Shown: in pieces, positions 15,678 to 24,532 of the stretch
Position numbering within the stretch: position 1 is the stretch's first letter
Layout: each line of letters opens with the position of its first letter
DNA from: Methanomassiliicoccales archaeon
GTDB taxonomy: Archaea > Thermoplasmatota > Thermoplasmata > Methanomassiliicoccales > UBA472
Assembly (NCBI GenBank): GCA_013415865.1
Contig: CP058896.1
Location: 62,001 to 126,000 of the forward strand
Direction of reading: 5' to 3'
DNA: 64,000 nucleotides
The notes under the pieces: generated by a model
Told to the model about the DNA's origin: nothing
The model's database searches: none
The model's input: the letters and a program-made list of their open reading frames with translations, nothing else
Translations under genes and position numbers: made by a program

Positions 15678-16925
15678 ATGTGGAAGGAGCTGAGGCTGGA
15701 CGATTGGACCAAGGCACGTCGCTCCAGTCTTGCTGATGTCAGGAGGCCTGTCGAGGACATCATCTCAAAGGTCAGGTCGGAGGGGGATGCGGCGCTCATC
15801 GAATTGACAACGCGCTTTGACAAGGTCGAACTGGACTCGATCAGGATCACAGAAAAGGAGGTCCAGCAGGCAAGGGAGATGGTCCCTAGGGAGCTTGTGA
15901 GGGACCTCAAGAAGGCCGCAGAGAACATACGTCGCTTCCACAAGCTCCAGAAGCAGAACGATATCTGGTTCAAGGAGGTCGAGCCTGGTCTGATATTGGG
16001 AGTAAAGACCACTCCCTTGGAGAGGATAGGTGCATACGTCCCAGGAGGAAGGGCGTCATATCCGTCAACTGTGCTGATGTGCGCGATACCGGCGAAGGTC
16101 GCAGGCGTCAAGGAGGTGGTGCTATGCACCCCTCCCCCGGTGAACCCTCTTACGCTCGTTGCCATCGACATCGCCGGGGTCGATGAGGCTTACAAGGTCG
16201 GTGGGGCACAGGCAATTGCTGCCATGGGGATCGGGACAGGGTCGATCCGCCAGGTACAGAAGATCGTAGGGCCAGGTAATGTCTACGTGACCATGGCCAA
16301 AATGCTCCTCAGAGATGAGGTGGACATTGATTTTCCTGCGGGCCCGAGCGAGATCGCGGTCATGGCAGATTCCACGGCAGACCCATCGTTCATTGCTGCA
16401 GATATTTTGGCCCAGGCGGAGCACGACCCGAACTCGGCCTGCATATTGGTGACGACAGACCCCTCTCTTCCCAACAAGGTGGAGAGGGAGCTGATGTCGG
16501 AGCTCGAGAGCTCTGAGAGAAGGTCGATATTGGAGCGGTCCATGATCAATACAGGGTACATTATCGCAAAGAACCTAGAAGAGGCGGCGGCGATCATTAA
16601 CCAAATAGCACCAGAGCACCTATCGATACAGATGGCGAACGAGATGGGGGCGCTGAACTCGGTCCACAACGCCGGCTCGATCTTCATCGGAAGGTATGCC
16701 GCCGTGGCATGCGGGGATTATGCTTCGGGCACCAATCATGTCCTGCCTACGGCCGGATATGCCAAGATCTACTCAGGGCTAGATGTGAACCATTTCTGTA
16801 AGAGGTCATCTATCCAGATGATAGACAGGGTAGGCCTTGAGAGGATAGGACGGACAGTCATCGACCTGGCCAGAGCAGAGGGGCTGGATGCACATGCCAG
16901 ATCGGTAGAGAAGCGTTTGAAATGA
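15678..16925 (+). CDS. hisD: Histidinol dehydrogenase
   Basis: NAD-dependent zinc enzyme for the last two steps of histidine synthesis (histidinol to histidine). The 415 residues match the family length. Signatures are AYVPGGRASYPSTVLM, GPGNVYVTMAK, DFPAGPSEIAV, the zinc/catalytic AQAEHDPNS, APEHLSIQ and GTNHVLPTAGYA. No other his gene is in the window, so the pathway genes are scattered. The start is 41 bases after the thioredoxin stop. Confidence 0.96.
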   Translation: MWKELRLDDWTKARRSSLADVRRPVEDIISKVRSEGDAALIELTTRFDKVELDSIRITEKEVQQAREMVPRELVRDLKKAAENIRRFHKLQKQNDIWFKEVEPGLILGVKTTPLERIGAYVPGGRASYPSTVLMCAIPAKVAGVKEVVLCTPPPVNPLTLVAIDIAGVDEAYKVGGAQAIAAMGIGTGSIRQVQKIVGPGNVYVTMAKMLLRDEVDIDFPAGPSEIAVMADSTADPSFIAADILAQAEHDPNSACILVTTDPSLPNKVERELMSELESSERRSILERSMINTGYIIAKNLEEAAAIINQIAPEHLSIQMANEMGALNSVHNAGSIFIGRYAAVACGDYASGTNHVLPTAGYAKIYSGLDVNHFCKRSSIQMIDRVGLERIGRTVIDLARAEGLDAHARSVEKRLK

Positions 16926-17022
16926 TGTTCATGCACCTGCTCGCTCATTACCTCCGATATCTGTTTCCAGCAAGATCACATCAATGATCGGATCTCTGTT
17001 AGGTGACCGAATCTTCCTGATG

Positions 17023-17160
17023 TCAGCCCCAAAGAGGAAGGTTGTGGAGCCGATCGATCATGACCTCAGAGAGGTCGATCCTATCGTGGTCATGTTCCTT
17101 CTCGAAAGTCGGTGTTTTTCCAACAATCCTATCAACTGCGACGATCTGGTAGATCTTCAT
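17023..17160 (-). pseudogene. Possible decayed or frameshifted small gene in the hisD-17.4 kb gap
   Basis: In the 480-base gap after hisD the minus strand reads a protein-like 45 residues from ATG at 17160 (MKIYQIVAVDRIVGKTPTF, then EKEHDHDRIDLSEVMIDRL) to a TGA at 17023-17025. Just past a GGGG run the neighbouring frame stays open with GADIRKIRSPNRDPIIDVIL for about 33 more residues. This suggests one frameshift in a roughly 78-residue gene, a sequencing error, or chance. The overlapping 94-codon plus-strand frame (16984-17268) looks less protein-like. The rest of the gap shows nothing else. Confidence 0.25.
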
Positions 17161-17408
17161 TCTGTCCTAAACACTATCCATTGTGAGAAGGTGAGGTCCA
17201 ACGAGCAATGCTATTCTTACAATGCTTGGTCAATACCTTTGTCCTTCATCCTAAAGACTATAAACTGAAGAGGAAAAGGGATGGCATGTCATCAAGTTTT
17301 GAGCACCAGATATGTGTTGAGGAGGGTGGCCATCGTCAATAGAACATCTGTCATAAGATATACGAATATTATTAATCCTGGCTCTTGGAATCAAGGTTCA
17401 GGTGGAAA

Positions 17409-17744
17409 ATGCCCATCTCGGAATTGGCCATGGATTACATGAGACGTTGGGTCAACGACCTCAAGATAAAAGGGTTCAAGGACGTCGAGCTTGTTCAGGC
17501 CAGATTGCCGTATATAGAAGCAAAGAGGCCCGACGGTCTGAAGATGAAGGGCTTTGCTGCCTTCGCCCCGAAGGACCTGGACATCAAGCTCTGGAGCGGG
17601 ATAGAGGAGGCCTTTGATGACGGATATGTGGTCTTCCTTGTGGTCCCTGACGAGATGGTCGATTCGGCCGAGGACTGTCTCCGTGTTTGGAAGATATCTG
17701 ACAAGGTCTTCCTTCAAAGTGTAATGAAGAGAAAGGAGGACTGA
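17409..17744 (+). CDS. Hypothetical small protein
   Basis: 111 residues from the ATG at 17409, chosen because CAGGTGG lies four bases upstream; an upstream TTG at 17385 lacks such a site. Alternating charged and hydrophobic segments (AMDYMRRWVNDLKIKGFKDV, DLDIKLWSGIEEAFDDGYVV) suggest a compact alpha/beta domain. There are no membrane segments and no family is recognised. It converges on the radical SAM gene. Confidence 0.7.
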   Translation: MPISELAMDYMRRWVNDLKIKGFKDVELVQARLPYIEAKRPDGLKMKGFAAFAPKDLDIKLWSGIEEAFDDGYVVFLVVPDEMVDSAEDCLRVWKISDKVFLQSVMKRKED

Positions 17745-17797
17745 GCACGCCTAAATGGATGATCGTAGACCTTCACTCATCATCCAGGGACGGTACA

Positions 17798-19411
17798 TCA
17801 CTCCATTTTCATATTGGCCAAAGCCTTGATCGTGAGTGGGAACAAGTGTATCTTATTATCGGCAGCATCCGCCATCATCCTCTGGATGTCGTGATCGTAT
17901 TCTTCTCGGCACATCCGTATTATCTGCTTTGCCTCGATCATCCCGAAGCGAAGGACTACCTTTGCCACAGCCCTACCGACAGGATTCCTCATGCTCCTCC
18001 CGCCCCATTGGTCGATCAGCGCGCCCGCCCATTTCAGGTTGTGCTCCCAACAATCTAGGAACAGCTCGGTGTGCGCCTTGGTCATATCATTTGGACCAAA
18101 TGACCTCTCACCATTCACAAATTCGGCCGTGGCAACAAAGAACAGCGGGACGATCAAGGAACGATGTTCTTTCAACTTGTGAACAAGCTCTATAGTTGCA
18201 CGTACATCCTTCTCACTCTCTCCAGGTAATCCCATGATCAATGTGCCGCAAGGGACCCAGTGGTTCTTCCTGCAGACATCAAATCCTTCCACCACGATAT
18301 CCTGCCACCTCTCAGGTGAGAACGGCCTACATTTTCCATTCATGTGGGCCCTCATGATGTCTGCAGACCCAGACTCGATCCCGGTCTGGCCTCCCAACCA
18401 GTTCTCTTCTGAAAGTTCCATTATGTCAGAGATCTCACCGACGGCCTCTGGGGCAGACGCGGCGCTCGCCAAGGCAAAATGACTGATCGAGATCCTTTTA
18501 ACACCTTCAATATCCTTTACCGATCTGAACAAAGAGACCAGCTTCTCCTGGTTGACCGCTACTCCCTTGGCCCCATACCTGAGGACATCCTCTGAATGCA
18601 ACAAAGGCTGTCTTCCGAATCTAATGGTCGTTCTAACATCCTCTAGAATGTCCTCTAAAGTCCTACACCTGTACCTTGCCATCGTCGGAATGCAGAATTC
18701 ACATCCCCTCCCGCACCCCCTGGCGATCTCTATGATGCCATCTATTGCCGGTTCCTTGATCTTTTGAATACGTTCGATGGGCGTGACCTCTCCCATCACC
18801 ATCCCAGGAACCTTTTGGCCTGCCAGTATCCTTTTGAAGAGATCTGCGACGACCAGTTCCGCTTCCCCGACGAACACGGTATCTATGCCAAGCTCCCTCC
18901 TTATGCTCTCCTGTGTGAGCTGCCAGGCGCCCGGTCCCCCGACGACGATGTGCGGTCTATATCTCTTCACCGCCGGGTCATTTAAAAGCTCTCGGAACTT
19001 GATCTTCATGTAGGCCTCTCCCCCAAAGATGCCTGTGAAGGTCGATGTGGCCGGCCCTATCCCCAAAGGGTCGTTCTCAGTTATCCCAAGTATCTTTGTT
19101 CTAGGACCTATCACCTTGTCCAGTTGCTCGGGATGGGCAACTATGACGTCCTCATTGCTAAACCCAGATTCCAACAAGGTCGCCTGAATCTTTCTGGTCC
19201 CGCAGGGTGAGACCGGAAGGGAACCATCAGGTCTCGCACGGACCGGAGGGCAGAAGATGCTGAAGTACAAAGGCGCTGGGAATACCGATTCTGGCACTAC
19301 AGAGCTGAAACCGAGGAAAATGCTTCCCCCATACTCGCTAACCAGGGTCCTGTCTGCTGTGAGCACGATCGGATAACCTTCTGTCCTCTGAAGTATGTTC
19401 ATCCCCCACAT
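17798..19411 (-). CDS. Radical SAM protein with N-terminal B12-binding-like domain
   Basis: 537 residues. The N-terminal part (about 1-200) has the layout of a cobalamin-binding-type Rossmann domain (HIVVGGPGAWQLTQ, VFVGEAELVVADLF), followed by the radical SAM motif CGRGCEFC near residue 238 and later GIESGSADIMRAHMNGK and CGTLIMGLPGESEKD, typical of this superfamily. The DxHxxG cobalamin motif is not seen. Other cysteines lie in FCPPVRARPDGSLPVSPC. The reaction is unknown. ATG at 19411; a second ATG three codons on is possible. It is a single gene between a convergent hypothetical and a tRNA. Confidence 0.85.
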   Translation of the reverse strand: MWGMNILQRTEGYPIVLTADRTLVSEYGGSIFLGFSSVVPESVFPAPLYFSIFCPPVRARPDGSLPVSPCGTRKIQATLLESGFSNEDVIVAHPEQLDKVIGPRTKILGITENDPLGIGPATSTFTGIFGGEAYMKIKFRELLNDPAVKRYRPHIVVGGPGAWQLTQESIRRELGIDTVFVGEAELVVADLFKRILAGQKVPGMVMGEVTPIERIQKIKEPAIDGIIEIARGCGRGCEFCIPTMARYRCRTLEDILEDVRTTIRFGRQPLLHSEDVLRYGAKGVAVNQEKLVSLFRSVKDIEGVKRISISHFALASAASAPEAVGEISDIMELSEENWLGGQTGIESGSADIMRAHMNGKCRPFSPERWQDIVVEGFDVCRKNHWVPCGTLIMGLPGESEKDVRATIELVHKLKEHRSLIVPLFFVATAEFVNGERSFGPNDMTKAHTELFLDCWEHNLKWAGALIDQWGGRSMRNPVGRAVAKVVLRFGMIEAKQIIRMCREEYDHDIQRMMADAADNKIHLFPLTIKALANMKME

Positions 19412-19555
19412 AAGATATTGATCAGATCAGGGTCGCTCTAAGATTTTCATCTAAATATTAAGATATTTATTCTACCAACATTCTATATAGCGGTCCTCGG
19501 ACTCTTACCGACAAATACCATTACTTTCTGCCTAAAGCCGTTGTAAAAAAGGGAA

Positions 19556-19633
19556 TGGTGGGCCCAAAGAGATTTGGACTCTTGACCTCCCGGTTATCAG
19601 CCGGGCGCTCCAACCAGGCTAAGCTATGGGCCC
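19556..19633 (-). tRNA. tRNA-Ile (GAT), CCA encoded
   Basis: The minus strand folds as a tRNA: acceptor GGGCCCA/TGGGCCC, anticodon stem CCGGC-TGATAA-CCGG region with anticodon GAT, T-loop GTCCAAATC. The 3' CCA is encoded (19556-19558). CTTAAAAA, a TATA-like box, lies about 45 bases upstream. Identical in sequence to the gene at 21210-21287. Confidence 0.95.
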
Positions 19634-19729
19634 TGTGGGTTCTCCGAATGACGCAATCCTTTTTAAGACTTGCCGTCTCCTCATGTTCCTGATCCCGTGA
19701 CCTGGAAGCTGGGAAGTCTAACATAAGAT

Positions 19730-20452
19730 CTATGCTCTTGTGATCGCTTCCATTACTCGGCTGAATATTTCTTTTCCCCGGGGCGTCACATGATATAACC
19801 TGGATTTGCTATCCATCTCAATATATCCTGCGGCGACCAAAGACCTGATGTGGAATTGAAGATGCCCCTTCTTTTTTCCCATCCTCCTTGCCAGATCTGT
19901 GAGCCCCCCCTCTTCCTTTAATAAAGTTGACATAATATTCACCCTCAAAGCATTCGCCAAAGGGGCCAAGGCCTTTTCGACCTCTTCAGGCCTTTTACAA
20001 GAAATGTTATCTGATGCCTGCCATACCCTTTCCGGTCCAGGGATGTAATGGGAAAAGGCCCTTGAGATATGATAGTAGGAGCGCATCTGGTCGAACACAC
20101 TCCTTGAAAAGATCAAATCACTTGAGCTGGCACCTAGGCGCAGCAAGAACCCCCCCTCAAGCTCCTCCAATTGTTCCAACGCCTTCTCTGGTCCTTCTTT
20201 CTCGAAGATACTTATGTTTTCGTCGATGAGATCATCAAGCATTTTTCCGAACGGAGCTGAGCGCCTGGTCCCTTCTCTGGGGCTGAGACCCTCAAGATAT
20301 TTTTCCACCTTTTCATGCAATATCGAGCGTATCTGCTCTCCCATGACCTCCCAAAGATCTTCCTGCTTTATCACGAACGACGGTCTTTTGAGTTCCCTGA
20401 TCTCCCTTCTCAACGACTCGAGCTGAGCTCTTATCTCCTCGTTACTGACCAT
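19730..20452 (-). CDS. ArsR-like winged-helix regulator with coiled-coil N-terminus
   Basis: About 240 residues from ATG 20452 (MVSNEEIRAQLESLRREIREL). The longer frame begins with an improbable hydrophobic stretch and was not used. The N-terminal third is a predicted coiled coil and the middle is helical. The last 80 residues form a winged helix: ALANALRVNIMSTLLKEEGG, LARRMGKKKGHLQFHIRSL, AAGYIEMDSKSRLYHVTPRG, as in ArsR/helix_turn_helix_20 archaeal regulators. It is divergent from the DUF1638 gene with about 80 bases between, so it may control that gene (inference). Confidence 0.8.
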   Translation of the reverse strand: MVSNEEIRAQLESLRREIRELKRPSFVIKQEDLWEVMGEQIRSILHEKVEKYLEGLSPREGTRRSAPFGKMLDDLIDENISIFEKEGPEKALEQLEELEGGFLLRLGASSSDLIFSRSVFDQMRSYYHISRAFSHYIPGPERVWQASDNISCKRPEEVEKALAPLANALRVNIMSTLLKEEGGLTDLARRMGKKKGHLQFHIRSLVAAGYIEMDSKSRLYHVTPRGKEIFSRVMEAITRA

Positions 20453-20534
20453 GGTAATGTAATAGAAAATTATGTCATAGAAATACATTAATATTACGCT
20501 CATCTTTGGATGTTATTAACAAAATTGCGAGGAT

Positions 20535-21191
20535 ATGATGACCAGGATCGCCATCGTTGCCTGTGAGACCTTCAAAAAGGCCCTTGAGATATTGACAGAA
20601 GGGGATCGCGACTTTGTCCATAAAGAATATCTGGAGTTTGGGCTTCATGAATGGCCAGAAGACCTGAAGCGCACCGTGATCGAGAAGGTGAATTCTCTCG
20701 AGGGAAAGGTGGATGCTGTATTGCTAGGTTATGGAACATGCAACTCTCTCAGGGACATCACCTCAAAATTGAAGGTCCCGACCTTGACCTTCGAGGCTGA
20801 TGATTGCATCGGCGTCCTTCTTACCCCAGCTGAATACGATAAAGAGAGGAAAAAATGTGCCGGGACGATGTACCACACACCTTATTTCGCAGAGATGGGC
20901 GTAGAGTGGTTTGAGAAAAGAATGAAAAAAGAGATGCCCAACTATGAGGAGCTTGGGATCACTACCAAGTGGTTCTTGGACCAGATCTTTGCTGGATATT
21001 CAAGGGTGTTGTACATCGACGACGGGCTTGGGGACAGGCCAAGATGCGAAAAGCTCTCCAAAGATTTCGCAAGAGAGATGAACCTTCGTTTTGAGTCCCG
21101 ATGTGGGACATTGGAGCTTTTAGAGGCCGCAATAGCCCGCGTCAAAGAGATGGCTTCGAAGACCAAAAAGAATGAGCAGGTATTCGGATAA
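20535..21191 (+). CDS. DUF1638 family protein
   Basis: 218 residues; IAIVACETFKKALE at the start, VDAVLLGYGTCNSLRD near 65, TFEADDCIGVLLTPAEY near 95 and a C-terminal LYIDDGLGDRPRCEKLSKDFA match the DUF1638 pattern with several conserved cysteines and aspartates, which could bind a metal. In methanogens such genes often lie beside methylamine or methanol methyltransferase genes; none are next to this copy. Function unknown. It has GAGGA before ATGATG and converges on a tRNA-Ile. Confidence 0.85.
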   Translation: MMTRIAIVACETFKKALEILTEGDRDFVHKEYLEFGLHEWPEDLKRTVIEKVNSLEGKVDAVLLGYGTCNSLRDITSKLKVPTLTFEADDCIGVLLTPAEYDKERKKCAGTMYHTPYFAEMGVEWFEKRMKKEMPNYEELGITTKWFLDQIFAGYSRVLYIDDGLGDRPRCEKLSKDFAREMNLRFESRCGTLELLEAAIARVKEMASKTKKNEQVFG

Positions 21192-21209
21192 TCGACTTGA
21201 AAATGAATA

Positions 21210-21287
21210 TGGTGGGCCCAAAGAGATTTGGACTCTTGACCTCCCGGTTATCAGCCGGGCGCTCCAACCAGGCTAAGCTATGGGCCC
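21210..21287 (-). tRNA. tRNA-Ile (GAT), CCA encoded, second copy
   Basis: Identical to the gene at 19556-19633 over its whole length including the encoded CCA. TATA-like CTTAAAAG lies upstream on the minus strand, with the flanks otherwise different, so both copies look independently transcribed. Confidence 0.95.
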
Positions 21288-21618
21288 CGATGGTCTGACC
21301 GAATGGCTATTTCCCTTTTAAGCCTTCCGAATGCTCATATGTCGCCAGCATTCATGTGATTTCATTACCGAAGTATTATTCCATATCCGAGAGATGTTAT
21401 CTTTTACTGTGTTATTTTCAAGTAACTTCTATCAGTATTCTTTGGACATCCCGATGCGATCAAGCATGACCGCGGCTCCCCCGAAAACACCTCATTATGA
21501 TTAAAGAGGCATCACGCGTCGATATGATGATGGAATATCCATTTGCATTACCCACCATCAAAAACCTTCCAATGGCACATTTGGGCAGCGTATGAACAAA
21601 GTCTGCTTAAAATTCGTC

Positions 21619-21714
21619 TTATCTGATCTTCATGGTTCGACGGATGAAAGCGGTGTTTTCAGAGGGGACCTTCATGACCATCTCACTCTTGTCGTTCATC
21701 CAGACCTCTTGCAT
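21619..21714 (-). other. Possible 31-residue small ORF in a 540-base gap
   Basis: Between the tRNA and the SpeD-like gene the only coding-like stretch is a minus-strand ORF starting MQEVWMNDKSEMVMKV and ending TAFIRRTMKIR. Codon use resembles that of neighbouring genes, but it is very short and has no clear ribosome-binding site. It may be a micro-protein, the tail of a lost gene, or chance. The remaining parts of 21288-21802 show nothing I can name. Confidence 0.25.
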
Positions 21715-21802
21715 ATTATCAATGAGATTGCAATATTACCATCCTGATACTGTCTAGGCCTTGCTCTACGATCACAAATAATAGAAACAAAATAATTTTT
21801 TA

Positions 21803-21820
21803 GACCGGCATACGCCGGTC
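21803..21820. terminator. Perfect 7-bp hairpin after the SpeD-like gene
   Basis: GACCGGC-ATAC-GCCGGTC lies ten bases beyond the stop of the minus-strand SpeD-like gene. The run of Ts lies on the side away from that gene when read on the plus strand, so this is a hairpin of terminator type by position only. Confidence 0.4.
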
Positions 21821-21829
21821 ATTGACAAT

Positions 21830-22252
21830 TTAATTCCTGAAGGAGATCGAGTACTCGTAGTTCTTTGCACCAAAGTACTTAGCCACGAACTCTGCGACCT
21901 TCTTGGGTCCGAACTCCTTGCAGCTGAAGACATCTATGTATGCCCTGTCCGTGTCCTCTGCGAAATGCCCGGATATACATGAAGTCTCGATGAGCTGGAC
22001 CAAGGAATAACCCTGCACTCTGGGGTCTTTCCCAAAGCGGACCACGATCGGGTCGCCGAACCTGTTCATATCTATGTACTCGCAAAGGTCTATGACGAAC
22101 TGGCTTATGACCTCCTTGCTCCGTATCTTTGCTGGGTCACAGTCATGGCAGTCTACTGAGACCAATAGACCCCATTCTCCGCCCTTCTTGTATCTCTCGA
22201 TCACCTGCTCGTCGCTCATCAATTTTCCCATGTTCGGACTCATGCTATACAT
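21830..22252 (-). CDS. S-adenosylmethionine decarboxylase-like protein (SpeD family)
   Basis: 140 residues. The bacterial/archaeal SpeD core is recognisable: LIETSCISGHFAEDTDRAYIDVFSC aligns by eye with the family pattern SESH-L/I-x-I-H-T-W-P-E...AYIDVFTC. The serine that becomes the pyruvoyl group, the His and the later Cys appear kept, but the Glu before the serine reads Thr and the His after it reads Cys. If active it decarboxylates SAM for polyamine synthesis, but the changes make a different substrate or no activity possible. ATG 22252; ATG 22243 is an alternative. TATATAAA lies about 65 bases upstream. Confidence 0.75.
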   Translation of the reverse strand: MYSMSPNMGKLMSDEQVIERYKKGGEWGLLVSVDCHDCDPAKIRSKEVISQFVIDLCEYIDMNRFGDPIVVRFGKDPRVQGYSLVQLIETSCISGHFAEDTDRAYIDVFSCKEFGPKKVAEFVAKYFGAKNYEYSISFRN

Positions 22253-22442
22253 GTAGGGTTATCGCCTTCTGGGGTGGGGAATGTCCACACCTTAATTTTG
22301 GCGAATGACATATTGTGGTATATAAAACTATAACCTAGATCATGAAATAAGACCCCTATGTATGGGATTCTGGCTTGCCACATGTGAACATGGAGCATAC
22401 CAATCTAAAGAACCCTGAAGGGAGCGCCCATGAGCATTTGGA

Positions 22443-22868
22443 TCATATTTTTTTGAACTTCAGGGCCCCAGAGTTCATGCAATAGCGAAGACCGTTCGGT
22501 GTGGGGCTATCCATGAAAAGGTGACCCAGGTGACCACCACATTGGGAGCATCGGACCTCGGTTCTCACCATTCCATGACTCCGGTCCTCCTCGGTCTCTA
22601 CCGCATCCTCCCTGATAGGTCTCCAAAAACTTGGCCATCCCGTGCCCGAATCGAACTTGGCGTCTGAAGAAAAGAGCTCATTGTCACAACCTGCGCATAG
22701 ATAAATTCCCTTCTTGTGATTGTCCCAATACTCGTTCCTGAATGGAGGCTCAGTGCCTTTCTTTCTTAAGATCATATACTGGGTCGTGGTCAGCTCTTTT
22801 CTCCACTGATCATCGGACTTCTCCACCTTATACATCAATTTCCACCATATCACTCGAGGCAGCATCAT
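22443..22868 (-). CDS. msrB: Peptide-methionine (R)-S-oxide reductase
   Basis: Repairs oxidised methionine (R form). 141 residues, or 130 from the ATG at 22835 ([15 protein letters not shown]), which fits the family better. Zinc cysteines in [10 protein letters not shown] and [22 protein letters not shown] in the middle and the catalytic [11 protein letters not shown] at the end are all present. It is a single gene; with the many thioredoxin-like proteins in the window it suggests that oxidative damage is a real pressure for this anaerobe. Confidence 0.95.
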   Translation of the reverse strand: MMLPRVIWWKLMYKVEKSDDQWRKELTTTQYMILRKKGTEPPFRNEYWDNHKKGIYLCAGCDNELFSSDAKFDSGTGWPSFWRPIREDAVETEEDRSHGMVRTEVRCSQCGGHLGHLFMDSPTPNGLRYCMNSGALKFKKI

Positions 22869-23339
22869 TTATTTATCAATTATCGACAGACCTGGTCATT
22901 AAAAAAACAAGGTGATCGATCTTGGCCATATACCGTCTCCACTTTTGTGGAGGAATTATCACCGATAGTCCACACCTCCGGCTCAGGGACCTTCATAAAT
23001 AATTTCCAGGACCTAATCCTTCAAAAATCTAGGTCCGACCGACCAGTCAGGGAATGTATTCACCGTCAATAATATTCTGCTTTACGATTCTCATCATTGA
23101 AAAGGCGGCAAGAAGATTATTGGCATCTCCAACCTACTTTGTTGAAACGTTTCTTAAGGTGAATGATCAGGCCATGACCTGGGTCTAGAAACGATTCGCA
23201 TTCCACATTATGAATCGGACTATATTGAAGACCCCTACATCACGAGGTCCCGAAAGGGTCCTTTAAGGAACCAATGAAGGGAGGACGACAGGGGCTGGAA
23301 AATATAATACGGTCCATCACATACCTTTACTGATCCGAC
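22869..23339. other. Gene-free 470-base gap upstream of HMG-CoA reductase
   Basis: No convincing ORF on either strand. It contains a 6-bp hairpin, CTCCAC-TTTT-GTGGAG at 22937-22952, and a TATA-like AAATATAAT near 23300 about 40 bases before the HMG-CoA reductase ATG. Nothing else is recognised. Confidence 0.5.
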
Positions 23340-24488
23340 ATGACAGGCGGTCTAAAGAACAGGGGCAGGACGAAAGCCGATGTAGATGAGAGGCGATCGA
23401 GCCTGGAAGAGGCCACAGGGACAAAATTAGAACACATCGGCTCATATTCGTTCGACCCTATATTGGCGCAGAAGAACATAGAGAACATGATCGGGTGTGT
23501 CCAGGTCCCGGTCGGATTCGTTGGTCCGCTGGCAATTGATGGGGACCACGCCAAGGGGGAGTTCTACGTGCCATTGGCCACTACAGAGGGGGCCTTGGTC
23601 GCCTCGGTGAACAGAGGGTGCTCGGCCATCACGGCTTCAGGTGGAGCAAATGTCATCATCATCAAGGACGAGATGACGAGGGCGCCTGTTTTCCGGACAG
23701 AGGGGGTCAAGGACTGTAGAAGAGTGGCAGACTGGGTCGCCTCGAACTTTGAGAGGATCCGATCAGAGGCGGAAGGCACAACATCTCATGGAAAGCTCGT
23801 AAAGGTCAGATCTTTTGCCTCAGGGCGGAATCTATACCTCAGGTTCTCGTATAACACTGGTGACGCTATGGGCATGAACATGGCGACCATCGCCACAGAG
23901 GCCGCAGCAAGGTTGATCGAAAGAGAGACGGGCGCCGTCTTGGTGTCTGTCTCGGGCAATATGTGTACTGATAAGAAGCCGGCCGCGATCAATTCGATAG
24001 ATGGAAGAGGGAAGATCGTTCTTGCGGACGTGAAGGTCCCTAGGTCCGTGGTGGAGGACAAGTTAAAGACCACTGTGCCAAGGGCGGTCGAGGCATGTTA
24101 TAGGAAGAATAACATAGGGAGCGCCATGGCCATGTCATATGGCCACAACGCTCACATGGCCAACATCCTCGCCGCCGTGTACATAGCCTGTGGCCAGGAC
24201 CCGGCCCAGGTCGTCGAGGGCAGCATGGGCATGACCACATGTGAGGACGTCGACGGGGACCTATACATCTCCGTACGCCTGCCATGCATCGAGGTGGGAT
24301 CGATAGGGGGCGGTACCAGGTTGCCCTGTCAGAACGAGGCCCTTTCGATCATCGGATGCGCTGGACCAGGCAATGCTAAGAAGCTCGCAGAGGTAATCGG
24401 GGCGACCGTGCTTGCAGGAGAGCTATCGACCATAGCGGCCCAGGCCGCTGGTGAGCTTGGCAAGGCCCATAGGTCTTTGGGGAGATGA
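23340..24488 (+). CDS. hmgA: 3-hydroxy-3-methylglutaryl-CoA reductase (class I type)
   Basis: Makes mevalonate for archaeal isoprenoid lipids using NADPH. Its 382 residues hold catalytic Glu in PLATTEGALVASVNRG, Lys in TDKKPAAIN, Asp in CGQDPAQVVEG and His in GELGKAHRSLG; DAMGMNMAT and VGSIGGGTRLP bind the cofactor. Class I assignment rests on these motifs and the length. It is followed 44 bases later by pheT in the same direction. Confidence 0.96.
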   Translation: MTGGLKNRGRTKADVDERRSSLEEATGTKLEHIGSYSFDPILAQKNIENMIGCVQVPVGFVGPLAIDGDHAKGEFYVPLATTEGALVASVNRGCSAITASGGANVIIIKDEMTRAPVFRTEGVKDCRRVADWVASNFERIRSEAEGTTSHGKLVKVRSFASGRNLYLRFSYNTGDAMGMNMATIATEAAARLIERETGAVLVSVSGNMCTDKKPAAINSIDGRGKIVLADVKVPRSVVEDKLKTTVPRAVEACYRKNNIGSAMAMSYGHNAHMANILAAVYIACGQDPAQVVEGSMGMTTCEDVDGDLYISVRLPCIEVGSIGGGTRLPCQNEALSIIGCAGPGNAKKLAEVIGATVLAGELSTIAAQAAGELGKAHRSLGR

Positions 24489-24532
24489 GCTCAGGAAGGG
24501 TAATATAAACCGAATTTGTTGAAGGAAGCATT

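Noticed and set aside
16984-17268. 94-codon plus-strand ORF after hisD
   Set aside because: Composition is not protein-like and no ribosome-binding site is seen; the opposite strand reads better, though still weakly.
19556-21287. Two identical tRNA-Ile copies as direct repeats bounding an integrated element
   Set aside because: The enclosed genes are an ordinary regulator and a DUF1638 protein, with no integrase and complete tRNAs at both ends; duplication is enough.
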